From Mycobacterium sp. 1274761.0 (GTDB lineage: Bacteria; Actinomycetota; Actinomycetes; Mycobacteriales; Mycobacteriaceae): a stretch of 64,000 bases of DNA. The notes beneath the pieces are model-generated. The model was not told the DNA's origin and searched no databases. It was given only the letters and a program-made list of their open reading frames with translations. Positions 26,920-34,072 of this stretch are shown here, in pieces. The stretch's first letter is position 1; the number at the start of each line of letters is the position of its first letter. The position numbers and the translations under genes were made by a program. The stretch covers positions 62,001 to 126,000 of the forward strand of contig NZ_LZMC01000055.1 in the NCBI RefSeq assembly GCF_001668615.1, given 5' to 3'.

Positions 26920-27981
26920 CTACTCGTCAGCCCCCCTGCTGAGGCGGAGTTCCTCGGCGCGCTTGATGTCCTTCTCCTCTGCTTCTTCGCTCTTGTCGAG
27001 GCCGCGGGTGTCACGCGGCGGCAGCTGAAGGTCCCGCTCGGCACGCAAACCGGCCTGCAGTTCGCGACCGCGTTCCAATTCTGCGTCCAACTCGGCGCCG
27101 AACAGCAACGCCAGGTTGGTCAGCCACAGCCAGAGCAGGAACACGATCACCCCGCCCAGAGCGCCGTAGGTCCTGTTGTAGCTGCTGAAGTTCGCGACGT
27201 AGAGGCCGAACAGCACCGACGCCACCAGCCAGACGACGATCGCGAAGCCGGCGCCGACACTGATCCATCGGAACCTCGGCTGCTGCACATTCGGCGTCGC
27301 GTAGTAGAGCACGGCCACGGCCAACACGACGAAACCCAGCATCACCGGCCACTTCACGATGCTCCACGTCGTCACGGCCATCGGCCCCGCGCCGATCGCG
27401 TCGCCGACCGCCTTGGCGACCGGACCGCTGACCGCCAACATCACCGCCGTCGCGGCGGCCAGCACGAGACCGCCCAATGTGAGCACCAGCTGCAACGGCC
27501 GCAGCTTCCACACCGGGCGGCCTTCCTCGATCTCGTAAATGCGGTTCATCGCGCGCCCGAACGCACCGATGTAGCCCGACGCCGACCAGAGCGCACCCAA
27601 CAGGCCGGTCACCAAGGCGACACCGGCCGTCGGTGATTGCACCAACTGCTCGACGGGTTGCCGCAGAAGATCCATTGCGTCGCTGGGAACGATGCTGGAT
27701 GCGGTATCGAGCACCGTGTCGATCGTTTGTCGTCCATTGCCGAAAACGCCGAGCAGCGAGACTAATACGAGCAGAGCGGGAAACAGGGACAGCACCGCGT
27801 AATAGGTGAGCGCTGCAGCCAGATCCGTGCACTGATCGTTTTGAAACTCGCGGAAGGTTTTCCGAAGCACGAAGCGCAGCGACGGCTTGGTGAGATCGGT
27901 CGGCGACTCGGGCTTGCGGGGGTCGTCGGGGTCGGGTGGCTGGCTCTGTTCGGTTTGGTCTCGGGTCTTGTCGAGGGCCAT
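26920..27981 (-). CDS. YihY/virulence factor BrkB family membrane protein
   Basis: A 353-residue protein with a charged Pro-rich N-terminus, six hydrophobic helices, and a charged C-terminal tail. Family markers are DLAAALTYYAVLSLFPALLVLVSLLG, GALWSASGYIGAFGRAMNRIYEIEE and YGALGGVIVFLLWLWLTNLALLFGAELDAE, given here by positions 55-80, 130-155 and 275-304. It was once annotated as RNase BN, incorrectly. Its biochemical function is unsettled. It lies 15 bases upstream of cobF on the same strand and could head that operon. The divergent promoter is shared with the AurF gene. Confidence 0.9.
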   Translation of the reverse strand: MALDKTRDQTEQSQPPDPDDPRKPESPTDLTKPSLRFVLRKTFREFQNDQCTDLAAALTYYAVLSLFPALLVLVSLLGVFGNGRQTIDTVLDTASSIVPSDAMDLLRQPVEQLVQSPTAGVALVTGLLGALWSASGYIGAFGRAMNRIYEIEEGRPVWKLRPLQLVLTLGGLVLAAATAVMLAVSGPVAKAVGDAIGAGPMAVTTWSIVKWPVMLGFVVLAVAVLYYATPNVQQPRFRWISVGAGFAIVVWLVASVLFGLYVANFSSYNRTYGALGGVIVFLLWLWLTNLALLFGAELDAELERGRELQAGLRAERDLQLPPRDTRGLDKSEEAEEKDIKRAEELRLSRGADE

Positions 27982-28105
27982 GCCGTCCGTTACCCGGCGA
28001 CGACGAGGTCAAACCCGCCCACGAAGTATCCGGTACCGCGGGTATTGACATCTTTCCGCCGCCATCCTTACCGTTGAGGCACAGCACCTATAGAGGGAGA
28101 CGCGG

Positions 28106-29011
28106 ATGACCGCCTCGATGAGGCAGCAGCCAGCACGTCAGCAGTTCGCCGGCCGTCTACTCAACGGCTCGGTGAAGAAGTCCTATGCGCCCGTCGTCGA
28201 CATCGACTGGGATACTCCGCTGGACCCGGACAAGTTCTTCCTGCCGCCGCGATGCGTCTCGTTGTACGGCACCCCGATGTGGGACGAGATGACCCGCGAA
28301 CAGCAGATCGAGCTGTCGCGACAGGAACTCGTCAACACGCTGTCGGCGGGCATCTGGTTCGAGAACATTCTCAACCAGGCGCTGCTGCGCAAGATCATGC
28401 ATCAAGACCCGACATCACGTGCGGTCCATTACGAACTGACCGAGATGGGCGACGAGACCCGTCACATGGTGATGTTCGGCAAGGCGATCGAGCGCGTCGG
28501 CGCCAAACCGGTATGGCCACGCTGGTGGCACCGGGTCATCATCAACGCGTTGCCGTTGGGGTTCAAGGGCTCGGTGCTCTGGGGTGCCGCGCTGATCGGT
28601 GAGGAGATCTTCGATTCGCTTCAACGCCAGATGATGGACGACGACGAGCTGCAGCCGATGGTGCAGCGGCTCATGCGGATTCACGTGACCGAAGAAGCGC
28701 GCCACATTCAGTTCGCCCGCGACGGCCTGCGCAAGCGGACGCCGACCATGGGTCGGTTCACCCGGCTATGGGTGTCCAACCTCAGCGGGATCGGCGGCTA
28801 CTTGTTTCGGTATCTGTTCACCAGCAAGATTCCGTATCGTCGGGTCGGACTCGACGCCGACCGCGCGCAACACCTCGCGCGCACCAGCCCGCATCGCCAT
28901 GAGGTCCACGTGAGCGGCTTCGCCCCGCTGGCCGCGTTCCTTGAAGAGGTTGGGCTGATGGGGCCGATCTCTCGCCGGATGTGGCGGCGTAGCGGCTTTC
29001 TGCCGCAATGA
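28106..29011 (+). CDS. AurF-family diiron oxygenase
   Basis: A 301-residue protein similar to p-aminobenzoate N-oxygenase AurF, a nonhaem diiron enzyme. The candidate metal ligands are Glu in QELVNTLSAGIWFEN, the ELTEMGDETRHM helix (Glu, Glu, His), GEEIFDSLQRQ, and HVTEEARHIQFAR (Glu, Glu, His). Members oxidise amines or C-H bonds; the substrate here is unknown. An AGGGAG ribosome site precedes the ATG. Its TGA overlaps the next start as ATGA, so it is translationally coupled to the DUF4873 protein, which may be its partner. Confidence 0.87.
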   Translation: MTASMRQQPARQQFAGRLLNGSVKKSYAPVVDIDWDTPLDPDKFFLPPRCVSLYGTPMWDEMTREQQIELSRQELVNTLSAGIWFENILNQALLRKIMHQDPTSRAVHYELTEMGDETRHMVMFGKAIERVGAKPVWPRWWHRVIINALPLGFKGSVLWGAALIGEEIFDSLQRQMMDDDELQPMVQRLMRIHVTEEARHIQFARDGLRKRTPTMGRFTRLWVSNLSGIGGYLFRYLFTSKIPYRRVGLDADRAQHLARTSPHRHEVHVSGFAPLAAFLEEVGLMGPISRRMWRRSGFLPQ

Positions 29012-29787
29012 CCGACGACATTGTCGACGTTGCAGTCGTCGGGCTCGACCGCGCCCGAACCCGGCTGCGCGAGGCGGGCATCGTCGGCATCGCGGACGTG
29101 GGCGGTTGCGACCTCAGCGCCTCGTCGTTCGATGAGGCGACGCACGCCTGGACACTGTCGTCCGGCCGCGCCCGAATCATCGTCACCGACCAAATACGTT
29201 CTGGCCGTGAGCAGCTCGCGCCCTACCTCGGCGTGGCGACCCACGGTGTGCCCAACTACTTCATGGTCACCGGTACCGGCGACCTCGCCGACGCACAGAT
29301 CGATTACATCGCCGAGTGCCTTGAGGTGATGCAACGCACGGGCAGCACCCGCATCGAGGTGCTGTTCAGCACCCAACGCATGTTTGTACGCCGCGGAGCC
29401 GCCGAAGCCGACAGAGCCGACGCCGCGTACTGGCGCCGGATGGCAGAACTGGCGCCGAGCTCGTTCGACCTCAGCGCACACATCGGTGTGGTCGACGACA
29501 TCTATGACGGCGCAGCCACGCTTCATGCCGGGGGCGCCGCACTGCAGGCACGGGTGCGACTGTCGGGACACGTCGACCCTATCGACGGCCGATACCACTG
29601 GCAGGGAACGGTTTTCGCCGAACTACCCGAAGCGGTGCAGTCCCCGGCGGGAACACTGACGGTCGAGGACCGAAGCGCCGAATGCCGAATCACCGAACGC
29701 ACCCAGCAGGGCTGGATCTCGGTGGCCGGTGTCGGCACGCCGCCCTATGAGCTGGATGGCGTCGAGGCCGTCGTACCGCTTCGGTAG
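29008..29787 (+). CDS. DUF4873 protein with eroded flavin-monooxygenase N-terminus
   Basis: A 259-residue protein. The N-terminus DVAVVGLDRARTRLREAGI resembles the first FAD-binding strand and helix of Baeyer-Villiger-type monooxygenases, but the GxGxxG loop has been lost. The middle LGVATHGVPNYFMVTGTG keeps the late PNYF signature of those enzymes. The C-terminal 90 residues (AALQARVRLSGHVDPIDGRYHWQG, by position about 175-198 onward) look like DUF4873. It is therefore unlikely to bind FAD normally. It is coupled to the AurF gene by a 4-base overlap, and its 3' end overlaps the convergent MFS gene by 43 bases. Confidence 0.75.
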   Translation: MTDDIVDVAVVGLDRARTRLREAGIVGIADVGGCDLSASSFDEATHAWTLSSGRARIIVTDQIRSGREQLAPYLGVATHGVPNYFMVTGTGDLADAQIDYIAECLEVMQRTGSTRIEVLFSTQRMFVRRGAAEADRADAAYWRRMAELAPSSFDLSAHIGVVDDIYDGAATLHAGGAALQARVRLSGHVDPIDGRYHWQGTVFAELPEAVQSPAGTLTVEDRSAECRITERTQQGWISVAGVGTPPYELDGVEAVVPLR

Positions 29788-30932
29788 CGCAGCGCAGCAC
29801 CCAGCAGCACGAAGGCGAAGGCCGCGCCGACAACCCCGGACACCAGCAACGGCAGTCGGCCGTCCACACCCCACAGCAGGCCGGCCCACAATCCCGCGAT
29901 CAACACGGCGAAGCCGCTACCGCCCTGAAACACGCCCTGTGCGCTGCCCTGCAGGTCGGAGCCGACCAGCGACGAAATCCACGCCTTGCCAACACCATCC
30001 GTGCACCCTGTGAAGAGCCCGTAAACCCCGATCAATAGCCAGGCGGTCACGGTGTCGGTGGTCAGCCCCAAGCCGACATAGCCGACGGCGAAGAACACCA
30101 GCCCGATGCCGAAGACCGCCGGTCGCGGCAACCGGTCAGCCAGCAGTCCGGCCGGATAACTCGACACCGCATACACCAGGTTGTAGCCGACGTAAGCCAG
30201 GATCACCTCGACGATCGAGAAGCCAATCTCGTTGAGCCGCAACAGCAGCAGCGCATCCGGAAAGTTGACGACGCCGAAGGCGATCAGCAGCGCCGTCACC
30301 CGCCAGTAGCGCTGAGGCAGGTCTCGGATGTGGGCAAAGATCGCCTTCCGCTGCGCGGGCAGCACACGCCGCGTCTCGCGCGCCAGAAAGACCAAAGCCA
30401 CGCTGAGCACCCCAGGGACGACGGCGACCCACAACAGCGGCGCGATCTGATGATCGAGCAGTTCATAACCCGCCAGGCCGAGCAGTGGACCGACCACGGC
30501 ACCGAAAGTGTCCATGGCACGGTGGAATCCGAACACCTGCCCACGAGCGCCGGCGTCGATGCCGTCGACCAACAGCGCGTCGCGCGGCGCGCCGCGCAGC
30601 CCCTTGCCCAGACGGTCGACCACTCGCCCGGCCAGCACCCCCGGCCATGCGGTGGCCGCCGCGACGATCACCTTGCCCAGCGCGGCCATGCCGTAACCGG
30701 TGGCGATCAGCGGGCGCCGCGCATACCGGTCACCGCACGGGCCGGCCGCAAGCTTGGTCAGCGACGCGGCCCCTTCCGCGGCACCCTCGATGGCCCCGAC
30801 GACCGCAGCAGGCGCGCCCAGCACCGAGGTCAGATAAATCGGCAGCAGCGGATAGAGCAGCTCGCTGGCGGTGTCCTGCAGGAACGAAACAGCCGACAAC
30901 ACCCGCACATTGCGGGTCAGCCAGGTGCGCAC
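29745..30932 (-). CDS. MFS transporter
   Basis: A 395-residue, roughly twelve-helix major facilitator. The cytoplasmic loop GPCGDRYARRPLIATGYG between helices 2 and 3 is the family motif A, repeated in weaker form as GLLADRLPRPAVFGIG in the second half. GRVVDRLGKGLRGAPRDALL is characteristic of the subgroup resembling drug or small-molecule exporters. The substrate is unknown. The GTG start has only a weak AGCAGG upstream. Transcription runs against the AurF-DUF4873 pair, with a 43-base 3' overlap. Confidence 0.87.
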   Translation of the reverse strand: MRTWLTRNVRVLSAVSFLQDTASELLYPLLPIYLTSVLGAPAAVVGAIEGAAEGAASLTKLAAGPCGDRYARRPLIATGYGMAALGKVIVAAATAWPGVLAGRVVDRLGKGLRGAPRDALLVDGIDAGARGQVFGFHRAMDTFGAVVGPLLGLAGYELLDHQIAPLLWVAVVPGVLSVALVFLARETRRVLPAQRKAIFAHIRDLPQRYWRVTALLIAFGVVNFPDALLLLRLNEIGFSIVEVILAYVGYNLVYAVSSYPAGLLADRLPRPAVFGIGLVFFAVGYVGLGLTTDTVTAWLLIGVYGLFTGCTDGVGKAWISSLVGSDLQGSAQGVFQGGSGFAVLIAGLWAGLLWGVDGRLPLLVSGVVGAAFAFVLLGAALRYRSGTTASTPSSS

Positions 30933-30954
30933 CTGCTACATCGTCCCCGACGCG

Positions 30955-31221
30955 CTAGCTGAGGTCTTCGTCGGTCAGTGCCGCAAAACCCTTCGCTTGG
31001 CCACGGGCTAACGCAGCCCGCACCAGCCCGACAATGACGCCCTGCACTGCGGCGGCGATGAACACCTCCCGCGTCGAGCGACTCAGGTCTTTCGGATCCG
31101 GTTCCTCGTCCTCCGGGTTCACTCGCTGCCAGATCTCGGTGAAGATCTTGCCCGCGACCAGGCCGCCCAGCACGCTCATGACGACCGAGAGGGGCTGGTA
31201 CAACGATTTCGACGCGCTCAT
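30955..31221 (-). CDS. DUF4235 small membrane protein
   Basis: An 88-residue protein with two hydrophobic helices (QPLSVVMSVLGGLVAGKIF and VFIAAAVQGVIVGLVRAAL) flanking a charged loop, ...NPEDEEPDPKDLSRST. This is the DUF4235 pattern, of unknown function and common in Actinobacteria. The ATG at 31221 was chosen; a GTG two codons earlier is possible. It lies 22 bases upstream of the MFS gene on the same strand. Its promoter region also holds the KstR-type site of the divergent LLM gene. Confidence 0.8.
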   Translation of the reverse strand: MSASKSLYQPLSVVMSVLGGLVAGKIFTEIWQRVNPEDEEPDPKDLSRSTREVFIAAAVQGVIVGLVRAALARGQAKGFAALTDEDLS

Positions 31222-31271
31222 GGCCACCGTCGTTCCCGCCTGGCTCGCGGCCGAAACACGCTGGCGTCAAT

Positions 31272-31285
31272 TAGAACACGTTCTA
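31272..31285. promoter_or_regulatory. Perfect KstR-type operator before second LLM gene
   Basis: TAGAACACGTTCTA is a symmetric match to TNNAACNNGTTNNA, ending 11 bases before the GTG start of the LLM gene. It is the best site of the four in the window. Confidence 0.7.
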
Positions 31286-31296
31286 GTATTCACACC

Positions 31297-32163
31297 GTGC
31301 GGTTCACCTACGCCGAAGCGATGACCGATCCTTCGTTCTACGTGCCCCTGGCCAAGGCGGCCGAGGCCGCCGGGTACCACGCGATGGCGATCGCCGACAG
31401 CATCGCCTACCCCTTCGAGTCGGATTCGAAGTATCCCTACACGCCTGACGGCAACAGGGAATTCCTCGACGGCAAGGCGTTTGTCGAGGCGTTCGTGCTT
31501 GCCGGGGCGCTGTGCGCGGTGACCACCACGATGAGGTTCAACTTCTTCGTGCTGAAGCTACCGATCCGTCCGCCCGCGCTGGTGGCCAAACAGGCCGGGT
31601 CGCTGGCGGCGGTCTTCGGCAATCGCCTCGGCCTCGGTGTTGGCACCAGCCCATGGCCGGAGGACTACGAGCTGCTGGGCGTCCCGTTCTCCAAGCGCGG
31701 CAAGCGGATGGACGAATGCATCGAGATCATCAGAGGCCTGACCTCGGGTGACTATTTCGAGTTCCACGGCGAGTTCTACGATATCCCCAAAACCAGGATG
31801 ACGCCCGCCCCGAACGAGCCGATCCCGATCCTCATCGGCGGGCACGCCGAAGCCGCGCTGCGCCGCGCGGCCCGCTGCGACGGCTGGATGCACGGCGGCA
31901 GCGGCCGCAAGGAACTCGACCGTCTGATCAACCGGCTCAACGAGATTCGCCAAGAAGAAGGCCGGACCGGACCGTTCGAAATCCACGTCATGTCCGCCGA
32001 TGCCTACACGCCCGACGGCATCAAGCGGCTCGAAGACAAGGGCGTCACCGATGCCATTGTCGGCTTGCGCAACCCCTACATCATGGGCACCGACACCGAG
32101 CCGCTCGAGACCAAGATCCGCCATCTCGAGACCTTCGCGGAGAAGGTGATCGCGAGAGTGTGA
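31297..32163 (+). CDS. LLM-class F420-dependent oxidoreductase (Rv3520c-like)
   Basis: A 288-residue luciferase-like TIM-barrel protein. Blocks are MRFTYAEAMTDPSFYVPLA, DSIAYPFESDSKYPY, KLPIRPPALVAKQAGSLAAV, GLGVGTSPWPEDYELLGVPF, and PIPILIGGHAEAALRRAARC. The sequence recalls Rv3520c, which sits in the M. tuberculosis cholesterol gene region. With the perfect KstR-type operator 11 bases upstream, a role in steroid or related lipid oxidation is a fair inference; the reaction is unknown. The start is GTG. The stop lies inside a 14-base tandem repeat. Confidence 0.88.
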   Translation: MRFTYAEAMTDPSFYVPLAKAAEAAGYHAMAIADSIAYPFESDSKYPYTPDGNREFLDGKAFVEAFVLAGALCAVTTTMRFNFFVLKLPIRPPALVAKQAGSLAAVFGNRLGLGVGTSPWPEDYELLGVPFSKRGKRMDECIEIIRGLTSGDYFEFHGEFYDIPKTRMTPAPNEPIPILIGGHAEAALRRAARCDGWMHGGSGRKELDRLINRLNEIRQEEGRTGPFEIHVMSADAYTPDGIKRLEDKGVTDAIVGLRNPYIMGTDTEPLETKIRHLETFAEKVIARV

Positions 32164-32198
32164 AAGCCAGGGTGTGAAAGCCAGAGTGTGAAAACCGG
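32157..32198 (+). repeat. Three 14-base tandem repeats spanning the LLM stop codon
   Basis: Units at 32157, 32171 and 32185 follow the pattern RGTGTGAAAGCCAG, the third with two changes. Each unit contains GTGTGA, and since 14 is not a multiple of three the successive units offer TGA stops in different frames. Confidence 0.8.
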
Positions 32199-32243
32199 GC
32201 GCAGTGAAGGTTGCGCTAGCGTGGCCTGGGTATTCACCTCGCA

Positions 32244-33269
32244 ATGGCGACTACCGATGAAGACATCGACGGCGGCGCACTCAAGGGGGTAGTGGCGGTC
32301 GGCGCATCCGCAGGCGGCGTGGAGGCGTTGACGAACCTCGTCGGAAATCTACCGACGGATCTTCCATACGCCGCGCTCGTCGCCCTCCACATGCCTCCGG
32401 GGGCGCCGAGTGTGCTGGCCAAGATCATCGACCGCGCCGGCCCGCTCCCCGCAGTCGCAGCAGAAGACGGAATGACGCTGGAAGCCGGACACATCTACGT
32501 AGCCGTGCCCGATCGTCACCTCCTCGTTCACGACGACCGGGTGGCGCTGTCCGAGGGTCCGACAGAAAACGGCCACCGCCCCGCGATCAACGCGTTGTTT
32601 CGGTCGGTTGCGCTGAACTTTGGGCCACGCGGGCTCGGGGTCCTGTTATCGGGCGTGCTCGACGACGGGGTGCGGGGCGCCGCGGATATCAAGGCAAGGG
32701 GCGGCACCACGGTCGTGCAAACCCCCGACGACGCCCTGTTCCCCGCGATGCCCATCAACGCGTTGCGGGCGGGTGTTGTGGACCACCAGGCCCCTGCGGT
32801 CGACATCGGGCCGCTGCTCAAGGACTTATCCCAACGAGTTATCGAGGACCGGGATATGGAGCCCGACACCACAATGGAATTGGAGAACCGTATCGCTATG
32901 GCGCGCCGGTTCTCCCCGCAATTCACAGCCGATGAGCTGGGTCCGCCGTCGGGTTATACCTGCCCGGACTGCAACGGATCACTGACGATAATCAGCGATC
33001 AGAACTACCGCTGCCGGGTGGGGCATGCCTGGACGGCTGATGCGCTGTTGAGCGCCAGAGACGACGAGATCGACACTGCGCTGTGGACAGCGGTTCGCAG
33101 CCTGCGGGAAAAAGCCGATCTGTCCAGGAGGCTGGCTCACGACGTCGGCCCCGGTGAACTGGCCAGCCGCTACGTTGCCCTGGCAGAGGAAGCGGAGAAC
33201 GCGGTAGCCCTGTTGGGTGAGCGGTTGGCGGAAAACTCGCCTGCTGAGGGAGAACGTGGTGCCAGCTGA
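32244..33269 (+). CDS. CheB-type methylesterase without receiver domain
   Basis: A 341-residue protein. Residues about 12-200 form a CheB catalytic domain with the triad Ser22 (VGASAGG), His49 (VALHMPPG) and Asp141 (GVLDDGV). There is no N-terminal response-regulator domain. The C-terminal part has a small Cys/His-rich element (YTCPDCNGS, then CRVGHAW) and a helical tail. Classical CheB removes methyl esters or deamidates chemoreceptors. Mycobacteria lack flagella, and no receptor gene is adjacent, so the substrate is unknown. It is the first of three genes with a STAS-HATPase protein and CheR. Confidence 0.88.
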   Translation: MATTDEDIDGGALKGVVAVGASAGGVEALTNLVGNLPTDLPYAALVALHMPPGAPSVLAKIIDRAGPLPAVAAEDGMTLEAGHIYVAVPDRHLLVHDDRVALSEGPTENGHRPAINALFRSVALNFGPRGLGVLLSGVLDDGVRGAADIKARGGTTVVQTPDDALFPAMPINALRAGVVDHQAPAVDIGPLLKDLSQRVIEDRDMEPDTTMELENRIAMARRFSPQFTADELGPPSGYTCPDCNGSLTIISDQNYRCRVGHAWTADALLSARDDEIDTALWTAVRSLREKADLSRRLAHDVGPGELASRYVALAEEAENAVALLGERLAENSPAEGERGAS

Positions 33270-34017
33270 GCAGGCCTGCTCGCTGATGGTCAGCACTCAT
33301 TCATATCGGGGTGCGTCCGTCCTCGCGGCGTGCGGCACCCTGGACAGCGCCACCTATCGCACACTGCGTGACACGATCATCAAGGCAGCACTCGACGAAC
33401 CGATGGCCGTCATTGTCGACGTCGACGATCTGGCTGTTCCTGCGGGATCCGCGTGGGCCGTTTTCACCAGCGCGCGCTGGCATGTCGACCGCTGGCCGGA
33501 AATCCCGATCATTGTCGTCTGTAGCCATGCCATGGGCCGCGCGGCGATCGCAAGGAACGGCATCACTCGGTACGTACCGGTCTACGCCTCGGTCGATGAC
33601 GCGATGGCGGCCCTCGGCAGTTACTCGCGGCGGCATCGGCGGCGCGCCCGAGCCGCCCTGCCCCAGGGCCCCGAAAGCCTGCGCCGATCGCGGGAATTGG
33701 TGGAGTGCTGGCTGACGGCATGGTCCAAGGCTGAGCTCGTGGCCGTGTCGAAGATCATCGTGACCACGCTCGTCGAAAACGTGCTGCAGCATACGGACGG
33801 CCCCCCGAGCCTCCGGCTGGAATCAAAGGATGACACCGTGGTGATCGCGGTCGAAGACGGCTGTCGGACGCCGCCGGCGCTGCGAGAGACGCGGTTGGCG
33901 GCCGACATGCCGACGGGCCTGAGAATCGTCGGCTTACTGACCCGGCTCTGGGGAACCTTGCCCACCCCGTCCGGCAAAACGATATGGGCGGTCATAGGTC
34001 CGGAGAATCGGCTGTAA
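33256..34017 (+). CDS. STAS domain fused to HATPase (anti-sigma-type) protein
   Basis: A protein of about 253 residues. The first half is STAS-like (SYRGASVLAACGTLDSATYRTLRD, by position about 14-37, then MAVIVDVDDLAVPAGSAW), as in anti-sigma factor antagonists. The second half is an RsbW-like HATPase: VSKIIVTTLVENVLQHTDG is the N-box helix and VIAVEDGCRTPP the G1 region, followed by GLRIVGLLTRLWG. It may bind ATP and control a sigma factor or antagonist. The GTG at 33256 follows GAGGGAGAA and overlaps the cheB end by 14 bases; the next GTG is equally possible. Confidence 0.8.
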   Translation: MVPAEQACSLMVSTHSYRGASVLAACGTLDSATYRTLRDTIIKAALDEPMAVIVDVDDLAVPAGSAWAVFTSARWHVDRWPEIPIIVVCSHAMGRAAIARNGITRYVPVYASVDDAMAALGSYSRRHRRRARAALPQGPESLRRSRELVECWLTAWSKAELVAVSKIIVTTLVENVLQHTDGPPSLRLESKDDTVVIAVEDGCRTPPALRETRLAADMPTGLRIVGLLTRLWGTLPTPSGKTIWAVIGPENRL

Positions 34018-34072
34018 GCACGAGTATGTTTCGGTTGGGGCGCCTCACAGGAAGCGCCGGGACGGACCTAGA

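Noticed and set aside
26905..28105. Cobalamin riboswitch upstream of cobF
   Set aside because: Only 15 bases separate cobF from the preceding gene and no B12-box sequence was seen in the promoter gap before that gene.
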